Of a stretch of DNA of 56,681 nucleotides, positions 42,678-51,323 are shown one piece after another. The position numbers and the translations under genes were made by a program. Origin of the DNA: Ruegeria lacuscaerulensis (GTDB lineage: Bacteria > Pseudomonadota > Alphaproteobacteria > Rhodobacterales > Rhodobacteraceae); contig NZ_WPZL01000025.1 of the NCBI RefSeq assembly GCF_013031245.1, forward strand, positions 1 to 56,681. The letters are read 5' to 3'. The first letter of the stretch is position 1; every line of letters starts with the position of its first letter. Below the pieces are notes generated by a model. That model was not told the origin of the DNA. It did not search any database and worked only from the letters and a program-made list of their open reading frames with translations.

Positions 42678-44065
42678 GATGAATTGGCCCCATGAATAAA
42701 CATGTTGGTGTCTACATCGACCCCAGCCGCAACCAGTTGGTCGAAGCATTTCGGTCGAATGCCGGTGGGCAGGAACTCACCCAGAACCTCCCCGCTCTCG
42801 GACTTGCCACGGCGTTTGAAGACAAAAATGTCCTGCATAGTAATCGTGTCGTCTTCCATGCCGGTTATTTCCGAAATGCTGACGACCCTGCGGGTACCGT
42901 CGCTGAGGCGGCTGAGCTGGAGTACGATCTGAATAGCCGAAGCGATTTGTGACCGGATGGTTCTGACCGGCAAGTCAGCGCCGAGCATCGTGACCATTTG
43001 TTCGACCCTGCTAAGCGCATCGCGGGCCGAGTTCGCATGAACGGTCGTCATCGACCCGTCATGTCCTGTGTTCATGGCCTGAAGCATGTCAAAGCATTCT
43101 GAGCCACGAACCTCACCGACGATGATGCGATCGGGACGCATCCTCAGGGCGTTGCGGACCAGATCACGTTGAGTGATTACGCCCTGACCTTCAGCGTTTG
43201 GGGGTCGGGTTTCCAGTCTAACAACGTGGTCTTGCTGAAGCTGAAGTTCGGCGGCGTCCTCGATGGTTACGATGCGCTGCTTGCCATCAATAAACGATGA
43301 AACGGCGTTCAGCATGGTCGTTTTGCCGGTCCCGGTGCCGCCGGAAATCAGAATGTTCAGACGTGCCTCCACAAGCGCCTCGAGTAGCTTCGCCGCCTGG
43401 TCATTCATGCTTTCCTGATCGACAAGCCTTTTAATTGTCAAAGGGTTGCGCGAGAACTTACGGATCGACAAAGCCGGTCCATCGACGGAACACGGTCGAA
43501 TAATCGCGTTGACGCGGCTGCCATCTTCCAATCGCGCATCTACCCAGGGTTGGGACTCGTCGATGCGCCGACCAACTTTGCTGACGATCTTGTCGATAAT
43601 CCGCAAAAGGTGACGCTCGTCGCGGAAACGGACGGTAGATTGCTCCAGAAGTCCAAAGCGTTCGACGTAAACCTGGTCATACGAATTGACGAGAATGTCG
43701 TTGATGGTCGGGTCTTCCAGCAGCGGCTCCAACGGCCCCAATCCCATGACTTCGTGAATGAGTTCGTCAACCAGAGCCGAGAAAGCCTCTGACCGCATGT
43801 GCAGATTTTCAGCCTCGACAAGACCGGTTACCAGGGACGCGATCTGGCGTTTCAGTTCAGACCGTTCGACCTTGTCGATGACAGACAGGTTGAGCCGGTC
43901 AAGAAGCTCGCTGTGCAAGCGGCTTTTAAGTTCCAGATGCGCTTGCAGGTCAGTATCCACAGGTTCAGGAGCCATCTTAGCCTTTGGGGGCGTTTCGATT
44001 GGCCGTTCCAGTGTCAACACATTCGACTTGGAAACAGCCTTGCGTGATCTAAATTCGTTGAACAC
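42674..44065 (-). CDS. cpaF: Tad pilus assembly ATPase CpaF/TadA
   Basis: The 463-residue secretion ATPase of the VirB11/PilT superfamily has Walker A SGGTGTGKTT at 241-250, an Asp box (VTIEDAAELQ near 266-275), Walker B RIIVGEVRG at 313-321 and the His box TTVHANS near 340. The N-terminal domain (ILVNSYDQVYVERFG) is typical. It drives Flp pilus extension and probably retraction. It is separated by 12 bp from cpaE. Confidence 0.96.
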   Translation of the reverse strand: MFNEFRSRKAVSKSNVLTLERPIETPPKAKMAPEPVDTDLQAHLELKSRLHSELLDRLNLSVIDKVERSELKRQIASLVTGLVEAENLHMRSEAFSALVDELIHEVMGLGPLEPLLEDPTINDILVNSYDQVYVERFGLLEQSTVRFRDERHLLRIIDKIVSKVGRRIDESQPWVDARLEDGSRVNAIIRPCSVDGPALSIRKFSRNPLTIKRLVDQESMNDQAAKLLEALVEARLNILISGGTGTGKTTMLNAVSSFIDGKQRIVTIEDAAELQLQQDHVVRLETRPPNAEGQGVITQRDLVRNALRMRPDRIIVGEVRGSECFDMLQAMNTGHDGSMTTVHANSARDALSRVEQMVTMLGADLPVRTIRSQIASAIQIVLQLSRLSDGTRRVVSISEITGMEDDTITMQDIFVFKRRGKSESGEVLGEFLPTGIRPKCFDQLVAAGVDVDTNMFIHGANSS

Positions 44066-44077
44066 GGTGATCTCCTT

Positions 44078-45304
44078 TTATGTACTTTTTGTTGCTACGG
44101 CCTGTACATCAGCCGACATGGCAGCAGCCAATTTTGCCAAGGCCTTTCCAAGGTCTGATTGAGGTTTCATCTCCACAACCGGCCGTCCGAAATCCACGGA
44201 ATTGCGGGCGACTTTCGGATTGTCCGGCAGCCAGTGTTTCAGCTTTGTTTCCAAAACCTTTTCAGCCTCACGGACATGGGATGACCGGATCAGCGTGCTT
44301 CGCTCACGGTTGACGACGATCTCAACCGGCAGCGTCACGTTTGCCTCTCGGTAGAAGTCAATCAACCGCCGCGCCTGACGCACGCATGGCACAGTAGTGT
44401 CGGTGACGAGCGCAAGCTGGGCTGCGCGCTTGAATATGGGTTCGACCCACTCAACAACGGCACAGGGAAGATCGATTACGATATAATCGTACCGCTGTTG
44501 AAGCAGGTCGAGCATTCCTTCGATCAGATCGGGACGCATCGACTGAAGCGGAACCATCGGCGCCGGTGCACATAACACGTCAACGCCAAGGGTGTGTTCC
44601 TGAAGGACTGAAGACAGAAAATGGTCGTCAGGTTTTTCCGCGTTTTCAATCAGTTGAAGAAATCCGCCATTATCCTCAAGATCCAGAAAGACGTTTGAGT
44701 TTCCAAACTGAAGATCAAAATCCAATAGCGCGACACGGTTTTTCGCAGACTTCCTGAAGAATGACCCTTTCCCGCCCACAAGTGAGCATGCGAGGTTAAC
44801 GGCAACAGTTGAAGCCCCGACACCCCCGCGAGACTTCGCAACCGGTATCACTTTACCCAGCGCCGATACCCCATCCGGCAACGATGTCTGCGGAACCGCA
44901 CGTGCGCTTATTTTTTCACTGACCGCCGCTTTCAAACCCTCGCCGTCTATCGACAGCGGCAGGACTTCGTCGATGCCGGTCTTCCGCAATTCGCGCGCTT
45001 TGGAAATTGAAAGGTCATTCTGTGTCAGGGCAACAAACAACGTGTCGTCATCCCTGTGTGCCAGCACGTCTTCGATGGCCTGCACTTCACCCACATCATC
45101 AGGGTCGATTTCAAAGATCACCACGTCATGTTTGAACGCAAGTTGAAGGGCAGTCCCATTCAATGCCTGGAACGTTGTGGCATTTCCCGTGACTTTGTTG
45201 TCCTCTTCCGCCGGAAAAACGCCCGCGACAACCTGAGCGATGGCTTCGCTTTCAGAAACAAGCATCACCGAGTGTGACTTTAGGTTCGAAATTATTTTGT
45301 CCAT
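44078..45304 (-). CDS. cpaE: Tad pilus localisation ATPase CpaE/TadZ
   Basis: The 408-residue protein has an N-terminal receiver-like domain (about 12-135; no convincing phosphoacceptor set) and a MinD/ParA-type ATPase domain with deviant Walker A KSRGGVGAS at 157-165, VALLDFDLQFG and YDYIVIDLP. It places the pilus machine in the cell. Its ATG overlaps the stop of the preceding gene by one base (TAATG). Confidence 0.92.
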   Translation of the reverse strand: MDKIISNLKSHSVMLVSESEAIAQVVAGVFPAEEDNKVTGNATTFQALNGTALQLAFKHDVVIFEIDPDDVGEVQAIEDVLAHRDDDTLFVALTQNDLSISKARELRKTGIDEVLPLSIDGEGLKAAVSEKISARAVPQTSLPDGVSALGKVIPVAKSRGGVGASTVAVNLACSLVGGKGSFFRKSAKNRVALLDFDLQFGNSNVFLDLEDNGGFLQLIENAEKPDDHFLSSVLQEHTLGVDVLCAPAPMVPLQSMRPDLIEGMLDLLQQRYDYIVIDLPCAVVEWVEPIFKRAAQLALVTDTTVPCVRQARRLIDFYREANVTLPVEIVVNRERSTLIRSSHVREAEKVLETKLKHWLPDNPKVARNSVDFGRPVVEMKPQSDLGKALAKLAAAMSADVQAVATKST

Positions 45305-45951
45305 TATCCTGACTCTCCTAATGCTAGGTCTTCAGCAGGCAGCGAGACGCTGAAATTGGAGTAACCGGCTGTCATAGGAATTGTGCTGTTCGTCGCGCCC
45401 GCGGCATTTGCCAGCGCGGCCAGCGGTGACACGAATTGAAAATCGTTCAGGTTCAATTCGACTGTGACCATGGGTGTGTAAGGGCCACCCAGGAAACCCA
45501 GATTGGAGTTAAAATCGTAATGAAACTGTAAATTGTCTATTGTGGCGCTCGGGGGCAAAAGCGGACTAATGCGAGCCCAGATTTCCGAGGCGGTGGGATT
45601 GGTAGCATCACCTGGGCACATAGGGGTCTGTGGATCATCGCACACCCCGGCCGAGGCGCTGCAGGACGTGCCAAATCTTGGCGACAAAGGAGATGAGCCG
45701 CGCAGGTGCGTTGCAGGAACTCCGGCGCAAGCGGGCGGGCGAACAATTGCGATGCGCGCAGCAAGCTGTGAGGCTTTTTGAGCATTCACAACGCTGTAGG
45801 ATAGTCGGCCGAAATCCAGTAACGACAGGAAAAGGAAAAGAAACAAGGAAACGACTATAGCGAACTCGACAAGAACGCCACCGCTCTGATCCCACAGGAT
45901 TTTCTGCCCTATGCGGCGCAATTGCGCGCGGATATGCGACTGGCTTTTCAT
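45304..45951 (-). CDS. TadE/TadF-like pseudopilin
   Basis: The 215-residue protein has a basic leader and a class-III-prepilin-type site before a hydrophobic helix (SGGVLVEFAIVVSLFLFLFL, cleavage after Gly with Glu at +5-type spacing), then a Cys-containing exterior domain. It is one of two minor pseudopilins here. It overlaps its upstream partner by ATGA. Confidence 0.85.
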   Translation of the reverse strand: MKSQSHIRAQLRRIGQKILWDQSGGVLVEFAIVVSLFLFLFLSLLDFGRLSYSVVNAQKASQLAARIAIVRPPACAGVPATHLRGSSPLSPRFGTSCSASAGVCDDPQTPMCPGDATNPTASEIWARISPLLPPSATIDNLQFHYDFNSNLGFLGGPYTPMVTVELNLNDFQFVSPLAALANAAGATNSTIPMTAGYSNFSVSLPAEDLALGESG

Positions 45952-46445
45952 TGTCCAAATATCCGAGATGTGTCAGAAACGTCGGTGGTCACCGATGACA
46001 AGCCGCTGCCGAAAAGCGACAACAAGTTTCCCATCGGAATTTGAATGGTGATGTTTGCGCTGACCGTGCCTACGGGGGCCGGATTAACTCGGTAAGTTCC
46101 GGACATGCAAGACAGGCTGGGCGTTACCGAATTGACCGTTATGCTCGGCGGGAACAGGCTGTTGGCGTGTTTGTCGTTCTCGACGATACCTTTCAAAGTT
46201 GTGGTGAGCCCCGCAACAGAACCGCCAGAGGAACAGATATCCGCCGGCGCCACTCTGGACAAATAGCGGCCGGCATCCCGGACACCTGCAATGACCGACT
46301 GGTACGACCACATCAGGCGCGCGGATTCCAACGTCAGAGCCAACATCAGCAGCATGACCGGCATGACGAGGCCAAATTCCACGATGATTGCTCCGTCGTC
46401 ATTCTTTGCGAAACGTTTGAAAGGGGCTGTCAGACGTGTTTTCAT
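45948..46445 (-). CDS. tadE: TadE-like pseudopilin
   Basis: The 165-residue protein has leader KNDDG, cleavage-type site and helix AIIVEFGLVMPVMLLMLALT, typical of TadE minor pilins processed by the CpaA/TadV peptidase. The exterior part has two Cys (ICSSG, LSCMS). It lies 14 bp after tadG. Confidence 0.87.
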   Translation of the reverse strand: MKTRLTAPFKRFAKNDDGAIIVEFGLVMPVMLLMLALTLESARLMWSYQSVIAGVRDAGRYLSRVAPADICSSGGSVAGLTTTLKGIVENDKHANSLFPPSITVNSVTPSLSCMSGTYRVNPAPVGTVSANITIQIPMGNLLSLFGSGLSSVTTDVSDTSRIFGQ

Positions 46446-46459
46446 GACCCTGCGCTCCC

Positions 46460-47998
46460 TCAGCGATACAATTGCACGACATCGCGAAAGATACCGCCGA
46501 ACCCATTGCCGCCGCTGCCCACGCCCGAAACGTCCGGGAAGCCGACAACTTCGCCGTGGATGTCAAAACTGGGCGGCGAAGCACCGTCATCACCAACCGG
46601 TTCGGTCAGGAAAACAGCGACGAATTTTGTAACCGGTACACCCGTAGTCGAGCCTGAAACCGGGTTTTGAGCACAATCGATCCCAGCCGCTGTAACGACG
46701 CGTCGTGCGGGATTACTCGACATTTGACTGGAACACATTGGCCGTCCGGTTTCGGCGAGCGACGGGTTCAATATAGCACTTGCATTCGGTGGTGAGTGAG
46801 GGTTGGTGTTCCCGTAAGCTATTTCCCGCAGGTACATTCCGTACCGAGTCCCGGCAAAGACAGAATTGGATCCGCTCAGTGCGGGCAGATGAGCATCGCT
46901 GCCTATTCCATCTGCAACGCCATCCGCAAGGTCGTGGTTTTGATTGAGATACCCTGCGCGATCCCAAACACCATCACCAAACCGGTTATTACCGCCGCAG
47001 GTACCTGCTGTCATGCAAGTGTCGCGACCAAGGGCGGTCGTGTCAGGAGTGACCTCTTCATTACCCTGAATGCAGGCACCGCCGCCGTTTTTCTGAATTC
47101 CCTTAATGACGTTAGGCGCGGGCGCAAAATCCGGATTATTTTTCTCTCCGTTAAGAACGGAACGATAGATGTCAAAGCGAACGTTGAACGCCGCGTTGGT
47201 GATTCCGACTTTCTGACCAGGTTCCGTATCCAGACCATTTGTCAGAACGCATTGCGTAATTTGATCCTGCGCCGCGATAAGGCAGGCCAACTTGTTGCCG
47301 CCCTCATCTGCACACACGCCCGACGTGTCTTGAAATGCCGCCAAGTCAATGAAGCCGAAGTTGCCCGGACCCCATGCGGTGCCATTCCCACCGCTACGAA
47401 GCAGTATCTGGTCACCAACGGTCAGTGTGGACTCCCAATTGGGTGGCAGGCAGAACATCAGCGGTGAAATATCGCAAGCGGCCTTCGAGTATCCGGCCAC
47501 AGCCTCAGCTGAAACGCTGGCCGCTGAAAAACCACCTCCGCCAAGCATTTTGTCCAGTGCCGACGCCATACTCATGCTTACTGATTTCGGCGTCAGCACG
47601 ATCTGCGCAAATTTGGCTTTCCTCGCATCCGTGGTGATGTCCGCCCCCAGCGGTGTCAGGTCGGAAGCAGGAAGCGCGGTATGAAACGTGAGCGTGTAAT
47701 CCGACGAACCTGCAAGCGCGGTGGGTCCGGTAGCAAAGGTCTGACTGTCACTGATCAGATTCGCAGCGGCATTCGTTGCGCGAGTGATTGCGTCTGGTTG
47801 CCCGTCCAACTCACCAGCCGCAGCCAGTGCGACGTTGTCGGCAAAGGATTGAAGCTCTGCGTGGGTCGAATTCAACCGGCCGACATCCAGTGTGATGGCG
47901 AAGAAGCCGAGAAACGCAACCAGAGCGGTACCCCAGAGGATGGCGACCGTGCCGCGCTCTTCCCTCGAATAGTTTGATATGAACGCCTTCAGTAACAT
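46460..47998 (-). CDS. tadG: TadG-like pilus assembly protein
   Basis: The 512-residue protein has an N-terminal Tad helix (GTVAILWGTALVAFLGFFAI, about 16-35, followed by TLDVGRLNSTHAELQSFADN) and a large exported domain rich in Gly, Asn and Cys (for example CMTAGTCGG). No von Willebrand MIDAS motif is evident. TadG is thought to link or stabilise the pilus base. It begins 9 bp after cpaB. Confidence 0.87.
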   Translation of the reverse strand: MLLKAFISNYSREERGTVAILWGTALVAFLGFFAITLDVGRLNSTHAELQSFADNVALAAAGELDGQPDAITRATNAAANLISDSQTFATGPTALAGSSDYTLTFHTALPASDLTPLGADITTDARKAKFAQIVLTPKSVSMSMASALDKMLGGGGFSAASVSAEAVAGYSKAACDISPLMFCLPPNWESTLTVGDQILLRSGGNGTAWGPGNFGFIDLAAFQDTSGVCADEGGNKLACLIAAQDQITQCVLTNGLDTEPGQKVGITNAAFNVRFDIYRSVLNGEKNNPDFAPAPNVIKGIQKNGGGACIQGNEEVTPDTTALGRDTCMTAGTCGGNNRFGDGVWDRAGYLNQNHDLADGVADGIGSDAHLPALSGSNSVFAGTRYGMYLREIAYGNTNPHSPPNASAILNPSLAETGRPMCSSQMSSNPARRVVTAAGIDCAQNPVSGSTTGVPVTKFVAVFLTEPVGDDGASPPSFDIHGEVVGFPDVSGVGSGGNGFGGIFRDVVQLYR

Positions 47999-48007
47999 GG
48001 CACGGGC

Positions 48008-48970
48008 CTACTGAGCAGAGTTCTGGCTGATTTCGATTGGGCGAACTCTCGGCTTGACCCCAGGGGTCTCGACTGCCGGCGAAAGCTGGGCATCCGTCTG
48101 GTTGCGGGATTCTAATTCAGTGACCGGTTCAGCCCCCTTCGTCGCCTCTTCGGATTCAGGACGGTTTCTCTGGATGGTCACCACCTCAGTTTCGGTGCCT
48201 CGGTTCACTCTGACAGTGGGTTGCGCTTCGACTTTTTCGACTGGACCTTCTTCCTGCAGGAGATCGCGCAAGCGAACCATTTCCATTGGCTCGTCCTCGA
48301 CACCGTCCAACGTTCTGAGGGTTAGACTCAGCGTTCCGGCCTTTTGCGCCAGAGCAAGGCGCTGACCTTGCTGAGGAGTCACTTCTACTGTGATTGTGCG
48401 CGCAATCTCGGGCTGATCGCTCAGTTCTTCGGACTGCTGGTCTACACCAATCACGCGAATATTCTGCAGTATAGTTACCGCGCGCAAATCCAAATTCGCG
48501 CCCTGCGTCAAAACAATATCCACCCAGTCACCTGGGGTAACAAACCCGCCGACTGCAGTGACCGCGTCAACCTCGATTGCCATGGCACGCGTATTCTCAC
48601 CCAGTTTTTGGACCAACGTGACCTTTTCGCCAAAATTCGAGACTTTCGAAAGCAGCATGACCTCGCCGGGGTAAAACCGTCCCTTGGCGCGGCGCAACTG
48701 ACCCCGGCTGTCAGGAACAAGTACGCCTATTTCCGTGAAAACACCGGCTGGCAGAGCCTCACGTGGCCAAGCGTGCTTTGTAACGTGGTGCTTTTCGATC
48801 GTCTGGCCAAAAGCGATTTCCGACCGGGCGACGAAGATCTCAACCAAATCCGCCTCTGACGACGATCCGGGCGCAGTTGTCTTAAATTGAATGTGGTCTT
48901 TCGCCAGGAACACGGAGCCGGAAGCAATCGCGATTCCGAAAAACGTAGTGATAATTGGTCTGATACGCAT
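48008..48970 (-). CDS. cpaB: Pilus assembly protein CpaB/RcpC
   Basis: From the ATG at 48970 the product has 320 residues; the start has ggaga seven bases upstream, better than an in-frame TTG at 48982 that overlaps it. It has an N-terminal signal/anchor (PIITTFFGIAIASGSVFLA), a SAF domain (about 48-110; VARSEIAFGQTIEKHHV) and an RcpC domain (AIEVDAVTAVGGFVTPGDWVD). A charged low-complexity C-terminus follows. It supports the outer-membrane secretin, which is not encoded in the window. Confidence 0.92.
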   Translation of the reverse strand: MRIRPIITTFFGIAIASGSVFLAKDHIQFKTTAPGSSSEADLVEIFVARSEIAFGQTIEKHHVTKHAWPREALPAGVFTEIGVLVPDSRGQLRRAKGRFYPGEVMLLSKVSNFGEKVTLVQKLGENTRAMAIEVDAVTAVGGFVTPGDWVDIVLTQGANLDLRAVTILQNIRVIGVDQQSEELSDQPEIARTITVEVTPQQGQRLALAQKAGTLSLTLRTLDGVEDEPMEMVRLRDLLQEEGPVEKVEAQPTVRVNRGTETEVVTIQRNRPESEEATKGAEPVTELESRNQTDAQLSPAVETPGVKPRVRPIEISQNSAQ

Positions 48971-49042
48971 CTCTGTCTCCAAAAGTTACGCTCAAAAAAT
49001 TCGAAACATCGGTAATTTAGTTGTCGAAAATCCCGGCGGTGT

Positions 49043-49078
49043 ATTCTGCGCCGCTACACTGGTGCGACGGCGCAGAAT
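49043..49078 (-). promoter_or_regulatory. Strong stem-loop between flp and cpaB
   Basis: ATTCTGCGCCG and CGGCGCAGAAT form a perfect 11-bp stem with a 14-base loop, 37 bp after the flp stop. No T-run follows on the minus strand. It probably stabilises the abundant pilin mRNA or attenuates transcription into the machinery genes. Confidence 0.65.
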
Positions 49079-49114
49079 TCTGATGTGTTTTGCAAATTGC
49101 AGCTTGCCGACGGA

Positions 49115-49294
49115 TCAGCAGGGATTGGTGGTGTTCAGAGCGTTACAGGCACCCTGTACGTTAGTGGCCGTTGTAGTACCCAGAAACGTGAACGCACCAA
49201 CCGCAATTGAAGCGACGACCAAAAGCGCGAGGCCGTATTCAACAATTGCTGCACCGCTTTCTTCTTTGACGAACTTCTTCATAAATTTAGTCAT
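49115..49294 (-). CDS. flp: Flp-type major pilin
   Basis: The 59-residue prepilin has leader MTKFMKKFVKEESG, then AAIVEYGLALLVVASIAVGA, the Flp motif with Glu and Tyr at mature positions 5-6. Processing after Gly14 leaves a 45-residue pilin with a Cys pair near the C-terminus (GACNALNTTNPC). The ribosome site is gggggaaac. It is the first gene of the pilus locus and lies next to the divergent regulator region. The cognate prepilin peptidase is not in the window. Confidence 0.95.
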   Translation of the reverse strand: MTKFMKKFVKEESGAAIVEYGLALLVVASIAVGAFTFLGTTTATNVQGACNALNTTNPC

Positions 49295-49823
49295 GTTTCC
49301 CCCGAAAGGTTAAATTGAAATCCACGCTGCGTGTTATTGCAGCGCGAGCCTGGCATTTCTGCATTAGCTCTCCAATTACGGTAGCTGTGTCAAAATCCAC
49401 CGCCTTCCGTCAAAAATGGTAAATTTACTACTTTAGGGTGAAAATTTAATTATAGTAGCACCTTAACGGAGAATTTCATTAACCCTGCATTAACAAGGCG
49501 TTAACGTTAAAACGAATCAATATATCTGGAAACAATGAAGATGATTAAACTTAAATTGTGGCACCAGTGTGGGCAAATTCTGCACCTATGAAATCTACGG
49601 CATGTCGCAGTTAGACAACGCTTGGAAACGGCCTCTTTATGAATATTTTATATTATTTCAACATGTTAAAAAATTCTAATTGCGCCAGCTTTGGATATTT
49701 GCCTTCGATCGAGACCATAAAACCGATTGCTGACCTAACATGACCAAGACAAATTTGTGACTGTGGTGGGAGTAGCATTGGGGAGCCCGACGGAGTTGTT
49801 TAGTTGGGTTTGTAAAAAGAGTA
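49295..49823. other. AT-rich divergent regulatory region between flp and the LuxR-type gene
   Basis: About 530 bp, clearly AT-richer than its surroundings, with no gene. It must contain the pilus promoter and the regulator promoter. TTAA words are dense around 49445-49515 and 49540-49550, and a full CtrA-type site is described separately. Confidence 0.6.
49479..49494. promoter_or_regulatory. CtrA-type binding site
   Basis: TTAA-CCCTGCA-TTAAC matches the alphaproteobacterial CtrA consensus TTAA-N7-TTAA(C) exactly. It lies 185 bp upstream of flp. CtrA is known to control pilin genes in Caulobacter, so direct control of this locus is a reasonable inference. Confidence 0.6.
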
Positions 49824-50666
49824 ATGAGTGTAAGTTTTTCCAAAGGCGTTCACGCGCGAAACAGCTTGAATTTGGTTATGGAATGGGCGCATGCGTTAAA
49901 TGGCAACAATGCCATTTTAAAAGTTCTTGACCAACTAATGCGGTTAACAAGTGCAGATGCAGCGATAATTACCCGCACTTCCAAGACAGAACGGCAAGTA
50001 AAGTATATTGCGCGTTGCTGCATTCAAGAGGGGAAAGTTTGGCCTTCGCAGCCCCAAACACAAACGGAGTTTGTTCTGGGCAATTGTATTTATACTGCAA
50101 AGGCCGGATCAATTTGGAAATTGTCAGATGTGAAAGCAACTGACAACGCGTCGACCTACTCTTACCGGGATCAGCATCCAAACGGTCTGGGCGAGGTGAT
50201 AGTAGTGCCGCTTGAAACGAAGGGGGGGCATGTCGATCACCTTGAACTGCACTACAGACACCGCCCCAAAAGCTACGACTTGGATCTGCTAACTGTATTA
50301 GCTTCAACACTTGCCTCTGGTTGGCGCAGGCGTGTACCTGGTTCGATTTCAGCGGCGTCTGAACAGGTACGACGTCACCGTCTCAGAGTGGTCCAGGTTG
50401 ATGGACACGTACCGATCCTGGACCCTCAAAACCCTACGGAACTCAGCAGGTGCGAGTTTCGAGTTTGCGCGATGATGAAGGAAGGAATGACGGTTAAGAA
50501 AATTTCGGAAACTCTGTCTGTCTGCCCTACCACCGTCCGTTCGCACCTGAGCTCGATTTTTTCGAAGACGGGCGCTTCGAACCAAGTTGAGCTACTGCAT
50601 CTGTTAAACCGAAAGACCGAAGCGAGGCACAAGTCTACCCGCTCTGGGATATCCCACTCCGGCTGA
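49824..50666 (+). CDS. LuxR-family transcriptional regulator
   Basis: The 280-residue protein has an N-terminal sensory region (about 15-180; GAF-like in texture, with LTSADAAIITRTSKTE and GEVIVVPLETKGGHVDHLEL). The C-terminal LuxR helix-turn-helix lies at about 210-270 (ELSRCEFRVCAMMKEGMTVKKI, then SVCPTTVRSHLSSIFSKTGA). It lacks an acyl-homoserine-lactone domain signature. It is divergent from the pilus operon and is a natural candidate to regulate it. The ATG follows aaaaagag. Confidence 0.85.
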   Translation: MSVSFSKGVHARNSLNLVMEWAHALNGNNAILKVLDQLMRLTSADAAIITRTSKTERQVKYIARCCIQEGKVWPSQPQTQTEFVLGNCIYTAKAGSIWKLSDVKATDNASTYSYRDQHPNGLGEVIVVPLETKGGHVDHLELHYRHRPKSYDLDLLTVLASTLASGWRRRVPGSISAASEQVRRHRLRVVQVDGHVPILDPQNPTELSRCEFRVCAMMKEGMTVKKISETLSVCPTTVRSHLSSIFSKTGASNQVELLHLLNRKTEARHKSTRSGISHSG

Positions 50667-50990
50667 CCGCTCATGGCGTCTTATTGCGTTGACATGTTCA
50701 CGATAGCCATAAGTTCAGGCGAGGCACTGACCACTCGCCTGCTTGACCTCCGATCAATTTGATTTCACCAAAGGCTGCACCTCGGCCCCAACAATAGCCG
50801 AATGAGCGTCTTAGAGCTGCGGTGCAGTTCGCCGGAACTGACAGCGACTCACGACATTGTCCACGAATTCGCGACAACGTTAACGCAAGGTGAACAATGT
50901 ATTCTCGGAGTATTCAACCAGCTTAGCGCATACTCACCCTCTCGGGCCGGGCCATCTGATACGCGCCTGGCTCCACAGAAGGGGAAAAGC
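50667..50990. other. Spacer upstream of the 62-residue gene
   Basis: About 320 bp. The frame of the next gene is open from 50802, but those 63 codons lack a ribosome site. Nothing else is supported. Confidence 0.45.
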
Positions 50991-51179
50991 ATGATTAAGA
51001 CTGCCACTGAGGTTGCAATAGACCAAGTACGTGCGGGCATCAAATCTTCCGGCCCCGCAGCACACGAAGAACTCTCAAACACCACGAACCCGAACACGGG
51101 TCGCTTCCCTCCTATCGAACATGCTTTGATGGATATTGTTAACAACAAGCGACTGGAAGGGGCGAAGAAGAACGTCTGA
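50991..51179 (+). CDS. Small protein, unknown (62 aa)
   Basis: The start is chosen at 50991 because aaggggaaaagc gives a good ribosome site. The product, starting MIKTATEVAIDQVRAG, is polar, with HEELSNTTNPNTGRFPP in the middle and a basic C-terminus (NNKRLEGAKKNV); no membrane helix, no known family. It is followed by a good terminator, so it is a monocistronic, possibly well-expressed gene between the LuxR regulator and a secreted repeat protein. Confidence 0.55.
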   Translation: MIKTATEVAIDQVRAGIKSSGPAAHEELSNTTNPNTGRFPPIEHALMDIVNNKRLEGAKKNV

Positions 51180-51242
51180 CCCTACATTACGACGTCTTCT
51201 TATTTTCCGGGCCACGTCCTACCCGGAAAAACTACAAGCCCA

Positions 51243-51267
51243 GGCCCGCTCCGAAAGGAGCGGGCTG
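51243..51267 (+). terminator. Rho-independent terminator
   Basis: GCCCGCTCC-GAAA-GGAGCGGGC is a perfect 9-bp stem with a GNRA-type tetraloop, followed by TGCTTTAT. It lies between the convergent 62-residue gene and the 414-residue gene and may serve both. Confidence 0.85.
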
Positions 51268-51323
51268 CTTTATGTTGGAAACTTTGACTCTGTGCCCGTG
51301 CTACCGGTTTTCAGGCTTCACGC

